From assembly GCA_035798135.1 (NCBI GenBank), contig JAPFBR010000001.1, positions 1 through 64,000 on the forward strand: a stretch of 64,000 nt of DNA, in the 5' to 3' direction. The DNA comes from Sediminicola sp035798135. GTDB lineage: Bacteria; Bacteroidota; Bacteroidia; Flavobacteriales; Flavobacteriaceae. The notes beneath the pieces are model-generated. The model had not been told where the DNA came from. It was given only the letters and a program-made list of their open reading frames with translations, and did no database searches. A program made the position numbers and the translations under genes. The first letter of the stretch is position 1. Each line of letters opens with the position of its first letter. Below are positions 44,092-53,629 of this stretch, one piece after another.

Positions 44092-44560
44092 TACTTACTA
44101 CTTTAAATTATCTTTTGTGATGGATGCAATAAGCACCCTTATATACACACCATACTAGACGTGATAAAAGCCAGGACATTACGTCGTTGGGAGAAGTTTA
44201 ACACTCCGCCAAACCCAATGAAATAGGGCATATGGGCTATTTTATAATCTTACGTCTGAACTCCGCTTTTCTACCAAGAGCAACCCTCTAAAAACCTATA
44301 ATGCCACACCCCTATTACCTGCTCTTAGAAGGACTCTTTTGAACCTTAAAAAGGCCTTTTGGTTTTAAATGGTCTTCCATAGGGGACTAAAGGTGTTTTA
44401 TGCGCTAGTCACATATAATCCTTCCAAAATCTGTCATTATTAACATAGCAATCCCTTAATAACCTTCACCCGTATTTATCGGCTTAAGGTGCACCCCTTA
44501 ATTTTGTGTATTTTAAGCCCAACTAGGTGGGACTAAGTTACAGCCCGGATATAGAAAAAC
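44092..44560. other. Intergenic region without a recognised gene
   Basis: About 470 bases with many stops in all frames. GCCCAAC at 44517 and GTTGGGT at 44561 form a short inverted pair that could be an emptied cassette end. Confidence 0.3.
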
Positions 44561-44563
44561 GTT

Positions 44564-44664
44564 GGGTAACTATACCTATAATTCATAAACCCCCTCCCTA
44601 ACCTGAAAATTCTCACTTTTATGTGACTAGATTTTTCGCTACGAAATCATAGCATAGGTTGTGT
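44564..44664 (+). repeat. Short attC-like site
   Basis: Left box GGGTAAC (44564-44570) and right box GTTGTGT (44658-44664). The stem CTATAATTCATAAA pairs with CTACGAAATCATAG. At 101 bp it is the shortest site in the window. Confidence 0.6.
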
Positions 44665-44691
44665 AGCATTTTAAAGAAAAATATAATATCT

Positions 44692-45218
44692 ATGTTTAAC
44701 AAATTTGTTCTCTTTTTACTATTCTTGCTTTTTATAACAAATCAGGGTAATTCCCAATCTCTAAATAATCTAAAAGAGATAATTAAAACCTGGGAGAAAT
44801 TTTATATGGCTTTTGACTCATTGGATTATAATTTAATGGCCGAGATTCATTCAAAAAAATTAATTCGTATTTCTGATGGCAAAATGATAACGGATTATGA
44901 AAATTACATAAACAACTATAAAAAAGGTTTGAAAAAGCCAAGAACAATAATGTTGTAAATACTATTTCGTTAAGATTCTTTGAAAGAATCAATAATGAAT
45001 CTATAGCAAGTGAAAGAGGCATTTATAGTCTTATCATATTGAATACCTAGGGGGGGGAAACAAACGTATTACGGTCAGTTTCATGTTGTTTTTACTAATG
45101 AGGATGGTAAATGGAGCATTTTAATGGACTATGATTCTAATGAGGGCGCCACCATAGGTGAAAAAGAATATGACAAAGCGCACCCATTAAACGAACTCGA
45201 TAAGTATATTCAGGATTA
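44692..45218 (+). pseudogene. Secreted DUF4440/SnoaL-like protein, broken by two frame lesions
   Basis: The first part (44692-44958) has a signal peptide (LFLLFLLFITNQGNSQS) and the start of an NTF2-like domain (IIKTWEKFYMAFDSLD). A frame change near 44945 continues the protein as NNVVNTISLRFFERINNES, until a TAG followed by a G run at 45050-45057. After one more frame change it resumes as YYGQFHVVFTNEDGKWSILM to TAA at 45216-45218. It looks like cassette cargo that has died. GTGCACGAC right after the stop may be its eroded end box. Confidence 0.75.
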
Positions 45219-45399
45219 AACTGTGCACGACAATGAGTATAAGTCGGCAAGTGGAATCATTAACCTCATAATTTTTGCTACATTTAAACTTCAGGATACC
45301 CTGAAGCCGATTTAATAAGAGCCAGTTTTGCTCACCTGCCATGCATTGCTTACGCAAACTAGCATGTTTTGCTCTCGCATAGGCATTTGCTCAAAACCG

Positions 45400-46350
45400 A
45401 TGCTAGGTCCTGCCGAAACATATATTAATACATTCGCAAAAACTAAAAACATAATCAATCCAAACGAAATACATATAGTTCCCACTATACCCTCTCCAAT
45501 TCGACTACAGGAATATGGCGTTGGTATTTTCATTGCAGCTTTAACGAAATCAACTTTAAAAAAAGCAATAAAGAAAAAGTTCATAACTGTTAATGATGTT
45601 ATTGCTACTTCGGGAACTTTAATAAATGGAGGTGAGTGCATAAGCTTATGCATTCCAAAAGAAGTCATTCCGAATAAGAAACTGGTCTTTCAACTTAAAG
45701 TTTTATTTGAAGATGATCATTTAGCAGTGATTCATAAACCTGCCGGTATTTTGGTCAGCGGCAATAGTTTTAAAACCATTGCCAATGCCTTAGTTCAAAA
45801 CATTCAACGAAGTCATCTTCCTGATGCTACAAAACCTCAACCTATTCATCGATTGGATTATGCAACCACAGGAGTTTTATTGATTGGAAAAACAAGTAGT
45901 AGTATTCGTGTTTTAAATAGAATGTTTGAAGACAAAAAGGTTAAGAAAACATATTATGCAATTACTATTGGTGAAATGAACGATAGAGGAAAAATCAAAT
46001 CAGAAATTGACGGTAAAAAATCACAATCGAAGTATAAATTAAAGGAATCTGTTTCCTCAAAAAGATTTGGCAAACTCAACTTGGTAAAATTGAAACCTCA
46101 AACAGGCCGAAGGCATCAATTGCGTAAACATCTGTCCAGTATCGATAACCCGATACTAGGAGATGCAGCATATGGCATGGAAAATTTAATTTTAAGAGGC
46201 AAGGGACTGTATTTACATGCCTATTCGTTGAAGTTTATACATCCATTTACAAATAAACAAGTCTTTATAAAAGATGAATTTCCTCAAAGTTTTAAGAAAA
46301 TATTTAGTTTTAAAATAGCAGAAACTAACGCTCACAAAGAACTAAGCTAA
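45400..46350 (+). CDS. RluA family pseudouridine synthase with S4 domain
   Basis: An S4 RNA-binding part (IRLQEYGVGIF ... LKKAIKKKFITVNDV) precedes the synthase core, with HRLDYATTGVLLIGK carrying the catalytic aspartate and KPQTGRRHQLRKHLSS the RNA-binding segment. The frame is open from 45328, but the region before the S4 domain does not look like protein sequence of this family, so I prefer the ATG at 45400. The start is uncertain. The stop overlaps a half copy of the recombination-site repeat. Confidence 0.85.
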   Translation: MLGPAETYINTFAKTKNIINPNEIHIVPTIPSPIRLQEYGVGIFIAALTKSTLKKAIKKKFITVNDVIATSGTLINGGECISLCIPKEVIPNKKLVFQLKVLFEDDHLAVIHKPAGILVSGNSFKTIANALVQNIQRSHLPDATKPQPIHRLDYATTGVLLIGKTSSSIRVLNRMFEDKKVKKTYYAITIGEMNDRGKIKSEIDGKKSQSKYKLKESVSSKRFGKLNLVKLKPQTGRRHQLRKHLSSIDNPILGDAAYGMENLILRGKGLYLHAYSLKFIHPFTNKQVFIKDEFPQSFKKIFSFKIAETNAHKELS

Positions 46351-46402
46351 AATCCATTGTTTAGCAAATTTACTACAATTCAAAAGTTTTCGTACATTTA
46401 GT
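46346..46402 (+). repeat. Left half of an attC-like site
   Basis: CTAAAATCCATTGTTTAGCA and TTCAAAAGTTTTCGTACATT match the site at 29382. The right half is missing. This is the last trace of the cassette repeats in the window. Confidence 0.6.
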
Positions 46403-46437
46403 TCAGGAAGGTCTAAATTGAAATCCAGAGAAAAATT

Positions 46438-46980
46438 ATGAGAACACAATTAATTTTATTGATTGCAGCTTTACTATGTACATTAGTTACGCAGTCCCAG
46501 GTTACTGAAGGTGAATGGATAGACAAAGAGAACGAGAAGGTGCTGCTATCCATCGAAAAAGAAAACGATAAATTACAGCTTAATTTGTATGACCGTTCTA
46601 CTGAGATTGTTGAAAAAGGTCTTAAATCTTACGCCCTCTTCAAAGATCAGAAGATTCCATTAACCTTCAATACTGAAAAAGATATCCTTGTTTTTAATAA
46701 GGTTGCGTATATACCAGTAGCCAAAAGCATGAAGGGACAATTTACAGGCCGGTGGAAAAGCGAATCGGATGATACGGTATTTCAAGTCGAAATTGATGGC
46801 AATGTAGAACTTAGATGGGATATTATCAAAGGAGATGACAAACCCATTCGGTTTTGGCCAAAAAGAACAGAAACCGGATTCCACTTTACCTTTGGAGACA
46901 AGACCTTGTCCTATGTTTTAAAAGATGGTGTTCTTATTGATGCTGACGGAAAAAAATACTCTAAAGTATCTGAGATATAA
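46438..46980 (+). CDS. Secreted protein of unknown function
   Basis: A 180-residue exported protein with a signal peptide (ILLIAALLCTLVTQSQ) and a beta-rich body repeating the phrase EGEWIDKENEKVLLSIEKEND and later FTGRWKSESDD. It resembles two lipocalin-like segments, but I cannot name the family. It has its own 5' region of about 80 nt after the half repeat. Confidence 0.65.
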   Translation: MRTQLILLIAALLCTLVTQSQVTEGEWIDKENEKVLLSIEKENDKLQLNLYDRSTEIVEKGLKSYALFKDQKIPLTFNTEKDILVFNKVAYIPVAKSMKGQFTGRWKSESDDTVFQVEIDGNVELRWDIIKGDDKPIRFWPKRTETGFHFTFGDKTLSYVLKDGVLIDADGKKYSKVSEI

Positions 46981-47157
46981 ACTAGTTAAAACATGAGCTA
47001 CATGATGTAAAAATTGCTAAATTTATGAGCTTGGGAGAATTTGTAAATTAGCCTAAATATGAAATTTGGCTTTGAGTTGAAAATTCAAAAATTAGGTCGT
47101 TAACACGAACACAACAAAAATGTTTCCGGACCGCTTAACCTCTCATAGTCCAATCTT

Positions 47158-47853
47158 TTGAATATCATGATGAAGCACGTATTACTATTTGGATTTTTAT
47201 TGTTAAATCTTACTGTCTATGGCCAAATTGAACTTCGAGGTAATCTTGGAGATGTCTACTATTCTCCAGATTTGTATAAAACCAAGTACAATTCTCCGGC
47301 CGGGAGCCCATATTTAAATGAAAATTTCACCCCTGTAAAAATCAATGACATCAGTGAAACCAAATTGGTGCGCTTTGATGCTTTTGAAGATAGGGTAGAA
47401 ATTATGGTAGATAAAAACAAGGTTGTTATTTTACCAGATACGGAACTCTACACCATAACCCTGCTGGATGGTTCTGATACATTATTTGAAACAAAAAATT
47501 ACGATGATGAAAATGGCAATCCAAAAATGTCCTTTTTCGAATTAATAGCCAAGAAAGAGAATTATAAGCTGTACCTCAAAGAAAAAGTTGAATTTTCCAA
47601 AGCGGTTAAGGCTCAAGGATATCAAGCCAGCAAACCTGCAATGTTTACAAAACAAAAAGGGACATATTATATAACAGATTTTAAAGGGAAATCTAACCAA
47701 CTTCTCAGAATACCATTTAAGGTCAGAAATTTCTTGGATTTGTTCTCGAATCAATCAAAATCAATAAAAAAGTTTATAAAAGACCATAAATTAAAAATCG
47801 ATAATGGCGATGATCTTGTGGAAATCTTTGATTTCTACTTCGGTAAACCCTGA
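47158..47853 (+). CDS. Secreted protein of unknown function
   Basis: A 231-residue exported protein: signal peptide (HVLLFGFLLLNLTVYGQ), then GNLGDVYYSPDLYKTKYNSPAGSPYLNENF and a charged C-terminal region with repeated lysines. It has the shape of a Bacteroidota family of uncharacterised secreted proteins. ATG at 47158 could be replaced by one of the next two ATG codons (NIMMKH). No partner is obvious. Confidence 0.6.
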   Translation: MNIMMKHVLLFGFLLLNLTVYGQIELRGNLGDVYYSPDLYKTKYNSPAGSPYLNENFTPVKINDISETKLVRFDAFEDRVEIMVDKNKVVILPDTELYTITLLDGSDTLFETKNYDDENGNPKMSFFELIAKKENYKLYLKEKVEFSKAVKAQGYQASKPAMFTKQKGTYYITDFKGKSNQLLRIPFKVRNFLDLFSNQSKSIKKFIKDHKLKIDNGDDLVEIFDFYFGKP

Positions 47854-47950
47854 TTTTTAAGAAATCCTATTAAAATGTCTATCAATGGGTATGCATTTTT
47901 AATTCTTTAATAATTTTTTGAGCCCTCAATCGAATAATCAAAAAGACCAA

Positions 47951-48496
47951 GTGAAGGGAATTATATTCAACATTGCGGAACAGTTTATCAGCACAAAATA
48001 TAGTGATGAAACTTTAGAAAACATCATTGCAGACTGCAATCTCATTACCAACGATCCCTATGTAGGGCCTGGCACCTACCCTGATAGCGATTTATTTGAG
48101 ATTGTGCGGGTTGCATCTAAAAAACTAAAACTTAGTCCGGAGGAGTTTCTAAAACAGTTGGGGCATTTTACTTTTGGCAAATTAGCGGAAAGACATCCTT
48201 ATTTTGTTGCTAATTATGAACATCCCAAAAAATTCTTGCTAACGGTTGATAAGGTAATCCATGTTGAAGTCAAAAAGCTCTATAATGGCACACAACTGCC
48301 TATGTTCCAATATCATGAACCCAATGAGAAAGAATTGGTAATTACCTATTATAGCAAAAGGAAAATGTACACCCTCATGGAGGGTCTCATTAACGGGGTA
48401 TCCGATCATTTTAATATTGGTATTAAACAGCATCACAATAAATACATTAAGGAAGGAATTGAATACTGTGATTTCCATTTAACATTTGCTGAATGA
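47951..48496 (+). CDS. H-NOX heme nitric-oxide-binding protein
   Basis: From the GTG at 47951 the protein starts MKGIIFNIAEQF, the usual H-NOX beginning, and has 181 residues. H104 in VIHVEVKKLY is the proximal heme ligand, P117 follows in LPMF, and Y133, S135 and R137 form the YxSxR motif that binds the heme propionates. A TTG 33 nt upstream gives extra residues not typical of the family. It senses NO (or O2) and overlaps by 4 nt with the histidine kinase gene, the standard H-NOX/kinase pairing. Confidence 0.93.
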   Translation: MKGIIFNIAEQFISTKYSDETLENIIADCNLITNDPYVGPGTYPDSDLFEIVRVASKKLKLSPEEFLKQLGHFTFGKLAERHPYFVANYEHPKKFLLTVDKVIHVEVKKLYNGTQLPMFQYHEPNEKELVITYYSKRKMYTLMEGLINGVSDHFNIGIKQHHNKYIKEGIEYCDFHLTFAE

Positions 48497-49302
48497 ACGA
48501 CCTGGACAGATTAAAAAAAAAGCTGGAAAAAGCAGAGCGGAAGGTCCGGATTTTGGAAGATATGATCGAGGAGAGGACTCGAGAATTATATATGTTCAAC
48601 TTGGAGCTGGAACGAAAAAACAAGGACCTTGAGCAATTTACCCATATTGCAGCACATGATCTCCAAGAGCCGCTTATCTCCATTAGCAATTTCTCCGATT
48701 TGCTGTTACATAGATATGGGAGTCAATTGGATGACAAAGGCAAAAAATACCTCAACACCATCATCAAATCCTCTATGCGAATGAGGGAATTGGTCAGAAG
48801 TCTTATGACATACCATAATATTGGGAATGATAGTAAAAAAACGCTTGTGGATTGCAATGCCCTAGTATTGGATGTGCAAAATGATCTAGCCGATAGCATT
48901 GAACGTACACACACCACTTTTATCCTTGAAAATTTACCCCAAGTAAATGGGTACGAAACTGAACTAAGATTGCTCTTCCAAAACCTGATATCCAATGCAA
49001 TTAAATTCCATAAGAAAGAGATAAGTCCTATCATTGAAATTAGTTGTATTAAAGAGAGTTTACAATGGAATTTCCTGGTGAAGGACAACGGTATTGGCAT
49101 TTTGGAAGAAAACAAGGGGGAAATATTTTTAATCTTTCAAAGAGTCCACAACAAAATGGAATATGAAGGGACTGGCATAGGGCTCGCCCACTGTAAAAAA
49201 ATAATCGATCATCACAATGGACAAATATGGGTCGAGGGAACTCCCAATGAAGGATGTACGTTCCATTTTACATTGCCCATTGAAAATAGCCCTGTCGGCT
49301 AA
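48493..49302 (+). CDS. H-NOX-associated sensor histidine kinase
   Basis: A 269-residue soluble kinase without its own sensor domain. A coiled coil (about 5-50) leads to the HisKA motif AHDLQEPL (H55) and the HATPase domain (NLISNAIKF, VKDNGIG, GTGIGLAHCKKI). The ATGA overlap with the H-NOX gene indicates that it takes its input from the H-NOX protein; in known pairs NO-bound H-NOX inhibits the kinase. No response regulator lies next to it. Confidence 0.92.
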   Translation: MNDLDRLKKKLEKAERKVRILEDMIEERTRELYMFNLELERKNKDLEQFTHIAAHDLQEPLISISNFSDLLLHRYGSQLDDKGKKYLNTIIKSSMRMRELVRSLMTYHNIGNDSKKTLVDCNALVLDVQNDLADSIERTHTTFILENLPQVNGYETELRLLFQNLISNAIKFHKKEISPIIEISCIKESLQWNFLVKDNGIGILEENKGEIFLIFQRVHNKMEYEGTGIGLAHCKKIIDHHNGQIWVEGTPNEGCTFHFTLPIENSPVG

Positions 49303-49395
49303 TAGTGATTTCGTCCGACCATTGATAGTCAAATGACCAAGCAAATAATTCATTATCTTCATATAATCGTAATTGAACCTAACCTTTAAGGGACC

Positions 49396-50064
49396 ATGAG
49401 CCAACACATCGTAAAAATATTGGAGGCACATTATATCACACATGATGTAAAACGTTTTGCCGTGGAAAAACCTGCAGGATATGATTTTATTCCTGGGCAG
49501 GCAACTGAAGTCTCCATTAATCTTCCCGAATGGAAGGACCAATTAAGACCTTTTACATTTACATCCTTAAGGGACATAGGGCATCTCGAGTTTATGATTA
49601 AGATCTATGATGATCATAATGGGGTAACTAACAAATTGGGTAGTATCAATGCAGGTGCCGAATTAATCCTTCACGATGTTTTTGGTGCCATACAATACAA
49701 AGGCCCTGGCGTCTTTATTGCAGGGGGAGCTGGTATCACTCCCTTCATCTCAATTTTTAGGGATCTATATAAGCATAGAAACCTGCATGGCAACAAATTG
49801 ATCTACTCCAACAAAACATCTGAAGATGTAATCATGGAAGAGGAATTACAAGCCATGCTCAAAACTGATTTTATCAAAATATTTACCCGAGAGAACGTCG
49901 TCGGGTTTCGGGGTATTAGAATTGACCGTAATTTCCTCGTTAAGAATATTGCGGACTTTGGCCAAAATTTTTATTTGTGCGGTCCCAATGTCTTTATTAA
50001 AAATATAACCCAACTTTTACTGGAACTTGGGGCTACAGCAGAAACCTTGGTTTTTGAAAAATAG
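49396..50064 (+). CDS. Flavodoxin/ferredoxin reductase-like FAD/NAD oxidoreductase
   Basis: A 222-residue FNR-family protein. The FAD motif RPFTFTS, the KLGSINAGAELILHDVFG segment and the NAD(P) motif GGAGITPFISIFRD are all present, and LCGPNVF is the late nucleotide site. It lacks a fused ferredoxin domain. It may serve NO detoxification or heme reduction next to the H-NOX pair, but that link is inferred from position. Confidence 0.88.
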   Translation: MSQHIVKILEAHYITHDVKRFAVEKPAGYDFIPGQATEVSINLPEWKDQLRPFTFTSLRDIGHLEFMIKIYDDHNGVTNKLGSINAGAELILHDVFGAIQYKGPGVFIAGGAGITPFISIFRDLYKHRNLHGNKLIYSNKTSEDVIMEEELQAMLKTDFIKIFTRENVVGFRGIRIDRNFLVKNIADFGQNFYLCGPNVFIKNITQLLLELGATAETLVFEK

Positions 50065-50102
50065 AAATCATACGCAACTATTGGAATGTTTATATACCTA
50101 GT

Positions 50103-50555
50103 ATGAAAACAACATATATGAAACTTACAACATTCATTTATGGGCTTCTTTTTATTTTATCCTCCTGTAACAAGGATTCGGAAAAATCTATCTATCAAGA
50201 TTATCAAGGGCGTTGGGATCTAACCAAAATGTCAGGAAACATTGCTAATTCTGAAACCACGGGCTCCGATATGGAATGGCAAGAATCCTATGTGTTCAAC
50301 AGCAACGGAACTTTTTTAAAATCCAGGGAACAAAACGGCACACTAACCGAATCTTCTGGAAACTTTACAGTGATGAAATCTGAAGAAGGGAATATCTTGG
50401 AACTGACGCATGCCTCTGAGAGCAATATCATTGGAAGCTGCCTTGGAAACAAAAAGGAGGTGTTGGTCCTAGAATCCAAAGGTGTGTTGAGCAGCACATG
50501 GAACCAATGTGATGGCCCAGGACTGGAGTATGAAAAAGCCATGAACATCGACTAA
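50103..50555 (+). CDS. Small lipocalin-like lipoprotein
   Basis: A 150-residue lipoprotein (LLFILSSC lipobox near residue 21) with a YQGRWDLTKMSGN opening typical of lipocalin-like DUF4488/5004 proteins. The mature domain is beta-rich. The first two ATG codons are close together (MKTTYMK). Function unknown. Confidence 0.75.
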   Translation: MKTTYMKLTTFIYGLLFILSSCNKDSEKSIYQDYQGRWDLTKMSGNIANSETTGSDMEWQESYVFNSNGTFLKSREQNGTLTESSGNFTVMKSEEGNILELTHASESNIIGSCLGNKKEVLVLESKGVLSSTWNQCDGPGLEYEKAMNID

Positions 50556-50637
50556 AATAAATTTCCTTATCCTTATTTTACCTATTCCATTTGTTAAAAA
50601 GCTTCCTTACTTTTACCAATAAACCAATTTATCAATT

Positions 50638-51447
50638 ATGATCATCGACGTCCATACTCATATTAACAACTACCATGAAGACCGCGTAGTCTCCTTGGAA
50701 GAATGCCTCAACCAACTTACAGACACTATGGCCGAAAACAAAGTGGATTATTCTTTGGTGCTCACTTCCTATAAGGTGAACGAGCACAGGCCAAGTACCA
50801 AGAAAGTTGTGGAAGCCATTAGCAACAGGAATAATTTGGGTGTTGTTGCCGGTATCAGCTATTTAAATTACAACCACAGGGATCTATATGAAATCAGCGA
50901 TTTTCTTGAACAGGGCCTCATCAAAGGATTAAAACTTTATCCCGGTTACGAGCCCTTCTATCCCAATGACAATAGGCTTAAAGTGGTCTATGACATGGCT
51001 GTGGAGTTCGATGTGCCGGTAATGTTCCATTCAGGGGACACTTATTCCCCAACGGGTAGGGTTAAATATTCCCATCCCTTACATATTGATGATGTGGCAG
51101 TGGACAACCCGGATATGAAAATAGTCATCTGCCATGTGGGCAACCCTTGGATCAAGGACTGTATGGAAGTGGTCTACAAGAACAAAAATGTACATGCCGA
51201 CTTCTCTGGATTGGTGCTAGGGAATTTCTCGGATAAGTTTGAAAGGTATATGAAAAAAGAGCTGGAAGAAATGATCACCTATGCTGGGGACCCAAAATAT
51301 CTTTTGTATGGCACAGATTGGCCCATTTCCAATATGAGTTCCTATCTTAAATTTATAAAACAACTAGATCTTCCGGAAGATAAGAAAGAACTCATCCTTT
51401 GGAAGAATGCTGCCGAACTTTTTAAAATTGATGTCACAAAGTTGTAA
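50638..51447 (+). CDS. Amidohydrolase family protein (TIM-barrel, amidohydrolase 2)
   Basis: A 269-residue metal-dependent hydrolase or decarboxylase. It begins IIDVHTHINN (the HxH pair of the first strand), has MFHSGD (mid-barrel His), IVICHVGNPW (second His) and LYGTDWPIS with the conserved aspartate. These are the amidohydrolase 2 signatures. The substrate is unknown; it is next to an esterase gene, so the two may act on one compound. Confidence 0.88.
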   Translation: MIIDVHTHINNYHEDRVVSLEECLNQLTDTMAENKVDYSLVLTSYKVNEHRPSTKKVVEAISNRNNLGVVAGISYLNYNHRDLYEISDFLEQGLIKGLKLYPGYEPFYPNDNRLKVVYDMAVEFDVPVMFHSGDTYSPTGRVKYSHPLHIDDVAVDNPDMKIVICHVGNPWIKDCMEVVYKNKNVHADFSGLVLGNFSDKFERYMKKELEEMITYAGDPKYLLYGTDWPISNMSSYLKFIKQLDLPEDKKELILWKNAAELFKIDVTKL

Positions 51448-51519
51448 AAAATCAACCTATCAACCATAACCTCAGCCAGATTTTTAAAAAAGTCATGGTA
51501 TAATCCCATCAAGCCCATT

Positions 51520-52359
51520 ATGCTAAAATATATCCTATGTCTAGGGCTCGCTCTAGGGGTTTTTTCATGTAAATCATACGAGACAAGCCATAATGCAGTT
51601 CCTGGGAAAGCCAACCCTATTGTTCTGGACCACAGCCTAACCATTCCAAAATTAGACCGCACAAGACAGATCAGAATATACCTGCCTCCAGGGTATTATG
51701 AATCGGACCTCTCCTATCCCGTGCTCTATATGCAGGATGGGCAGAATTTATTTGATGATGCCACGGCCTATGCCGGGGAATGGGGCGTGGATGAAAGCTT
51801 AAACGCCTTGGCTGTAAATGCGGGACTTAAAATGATTGTGGTTGGGATTGATAACGGACAAGAAAAACGGATCAATGAGTTGAGTCCATGGGAAAACAAG
51901 AAATACGGTAAGGCCGAAGGTGAGCAGTATGTAGAATTTATGGTACACCAGTTAAAACCTTTTATCGACAGTAATTTCCGCACCCTTCCCGATCGCAAAC
52001 ACACATCCCTGATGGGAAGCTCCTTGGGTGGATTGATTTCACATTATGCCCTTTTCCAATATCCAGATGTTTTTGGCAAGGCGGCCATCTTTTCCCCTTC
52101 TTATTGGTACGCTGATGAAGTCTATGGTTTCACCCAGAACCACCCGCTCCCAAGAAACACCAAGATATTTATGTTGATTGGTGAAAAAGAAGAAGGCATG
52201 GTAGATCCGGCCAAAAAAATGTACCAACTTATCCTCGATGGCGGCCAAAAAAATAAAAATCTTAAATTGGTTTCGGACCCCGAAGGAGAACACAACGAAC
52301 GATTTTGGCGCAAACAATTTACCCCTGCCATGGAATGGCTTTATCTAGGAAAAAAGTAA
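51520..52359 (+). CDS. Lipoprotein esterase (IroE/Fes-like alpha/beta hydrolase)
   Basis: A 279-residue lipoprotein (LALGVFSC) with an esterase D/Fes-like domain. The phrases RIYLPPGYYESDLSYPVLYMQDGQNLFDD, SLMGSSLGGLISHYAL (nucleophile serine) and EHNERFWRKQF (late histidine) are characteristic. It may cleave siderophore esters or polysaccharide esters; the specificity cannot be told. Confidence 0.86.
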   Translation: MLKYILCLGLALGVFSCKSYETSHNAVPGKANPIVLDHSLTIPKLDRTRQIRIYLPPGYYESDLSYPVLYMQDGQNLFDDATAYAGEWGVDESLNALAVNAGLKMIVVGIDNGQEKRINELSPWENKKYGKAEGEQYVEFMVHQLKPFIDSNFRTLPDRKHTSLMGSSLGGLISHYALFQYPDVFGKAAIFSPSYWYADEVYGFTQNHPLPRNTKIFMLIGEKEEGMVDPAKKMYQLILDGGQKNKNLKLVSDPEGEHNERFWRKQFTPAMEWLYLGKK

Positions 52360-52367
52360 GCCCTAAA

Positions 52368-52445
52368 ATGCCCGAAGATCATAGGTGCTCATTTTAGTAC
52401 ACCTATACTTTCTATCCAAATTTTCCTGTCAGGGCATTTTTTTGA
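52368..52445 (+). terminator. Possible terminator after the esterase gene
   Basis: AAAATGCCC at 52366-52374 faces GGGCATTTTTTT at 52433-52444, with a GGTGCTCATTTTAGTACACC hairpin between. The 200 nt that follow contain no gene I can support. Confidence 0.45.
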
Positions 52446-52658
52446 ATGATTTGAAGAGTTTCCTGAATGGGCAGTTCCTGCCCTATGAATTACAACTATT
52501 TTCGGATTAGTACCAGCAACAAAAGCAAGTCGAAAAGTAGACCCCTCAACAAGGTTACGGCTGCCAAGACCAAAGCGATAGTGCTACACTTTTTATTCCT
52601 GATAATCTGCTCTATCAATAGTATAAAATCATCGTTTCAGAAGATTATTGGAAAATTC

Positions 52659-53441
52659 CTATAGTTCAATAAAATTATCTAAATAAAGGGTCCAATCATA
52701 GTTCTTATAAACTAAATCTACATCCTTCGTGCTTTTTATGATCCCGTACTTTTTTAAAATATCCTTGGTTCCACTCTTCCCTCCAAAATCACCCCTAAAC
52801 CAACTGAACAAAGAGGTTACTGCAGCTTCCCTTTTATCACTGTCAAATTCAGATGTTTTGGTCAAGAATCGTTGGGTACCCTTTTCCAGTTGTTCATCCA
52901 ATCGATCTGCGTCATAAATGGCCACTGGGGGACAATCCTTGGCCCCACAATTAAGGGCAAAGTGAACGCGATAATTCCTTTCTTCTACCCGAAGTGTTCG
53001 TTCAAACTTGTTGGGGAACCATTTTCTGAAATATCCCAAACCATACTCCCATTGGGATTTACGCACCATACCGTGCTCAATTTCGGCAAAGGAAAAGATT
53101 CTGCCGACAATATTGATCTGATCTTTTTTAAAGAAACTGCTCCTGTCTTTGTACAGTTCTGGCTGGTCTGCTAAAATGACCTGTATATAGGCATTGTAAA
53201 TATTCAGCCAAAAAGCTGTTTTCTGATTGTTTGTTTTTAATTGTGCCTCCAGTTCTGCCAAGGAAGTTTTGGCCAATATATCCTGTAGGTCCTTGGTGTC
53301 CTTCCCTTCTTTAATATTCCTTAGAAATTGCTCCGACAGTTCATTGTAATCTACCTTTTGAAGTGGATTGCTTTTGTCTGCAGCATGTTCAAAAGGTAAA
53401 AAAAACAAGAAAATGAGCAACAATATACCGAGTACCTTCAT
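52659..53441 (-). CDS. DUF547 domain protein
   Basis: A 260-residue exported protein starting at 53441 (MKVLGILLLIFLFFLPFEHA). The DUF547 signature is clear: TAFWLNIYNAYIQVIL, VHFALNCGAKDCPPVAIYD and the late YDWTLYLD. The twelve in-frame residues further upstream would spoil the signal peptide. DUF547 proteins have unknown function. Convergent with the gene region to its left. Confidence 0.87.
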   Translation of the reverse strand: MKVLGILLLIFLFFLPFEHAADKSNPLQKVDYNELSEQFLRNIKEGKDTKDLQDILAKTSLAELEAQLKTNNQKTAFWLNIYNAYIQVILADQPELYKDRSSFFKKDQINIVGRIFSFAEIEHGMVRKSQWEYGLGYFRKWFPNKFERTLRVEERNYRVHFALNCGAKDCPPVAIYDADRLDEQLEKGTQRFLTKTSEFDSDKREAAVTSLFSWFRGDFGGKSGTKDILKKYGIIKSTKDVDLVYKNYDWTLYLDNFIEL

Positions 53442-53629
53442 AATAGTGAACTTCTGTTTGTTAAGATAATTACTCAAATTTTTGGTGTTAGGTTTGATCC
53501 TTAGTCCGTATTAACCCAAATATCTTTCAAAAGAATCGTTGCTTATTTCCTTTGAACATTAAATAATTGAACCCTAACCTTTGTACCTTGGCATATTATT
53601 AGAGGATCAATCATTTTTGAAATAAGCTT

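Noticed and set aside
46981..47157. A cassette end after the secreted protein at 46438
   Set aside because: GTCGTTAACACGAACACAAC has box-like bases, but no palindrome or known interior is present.
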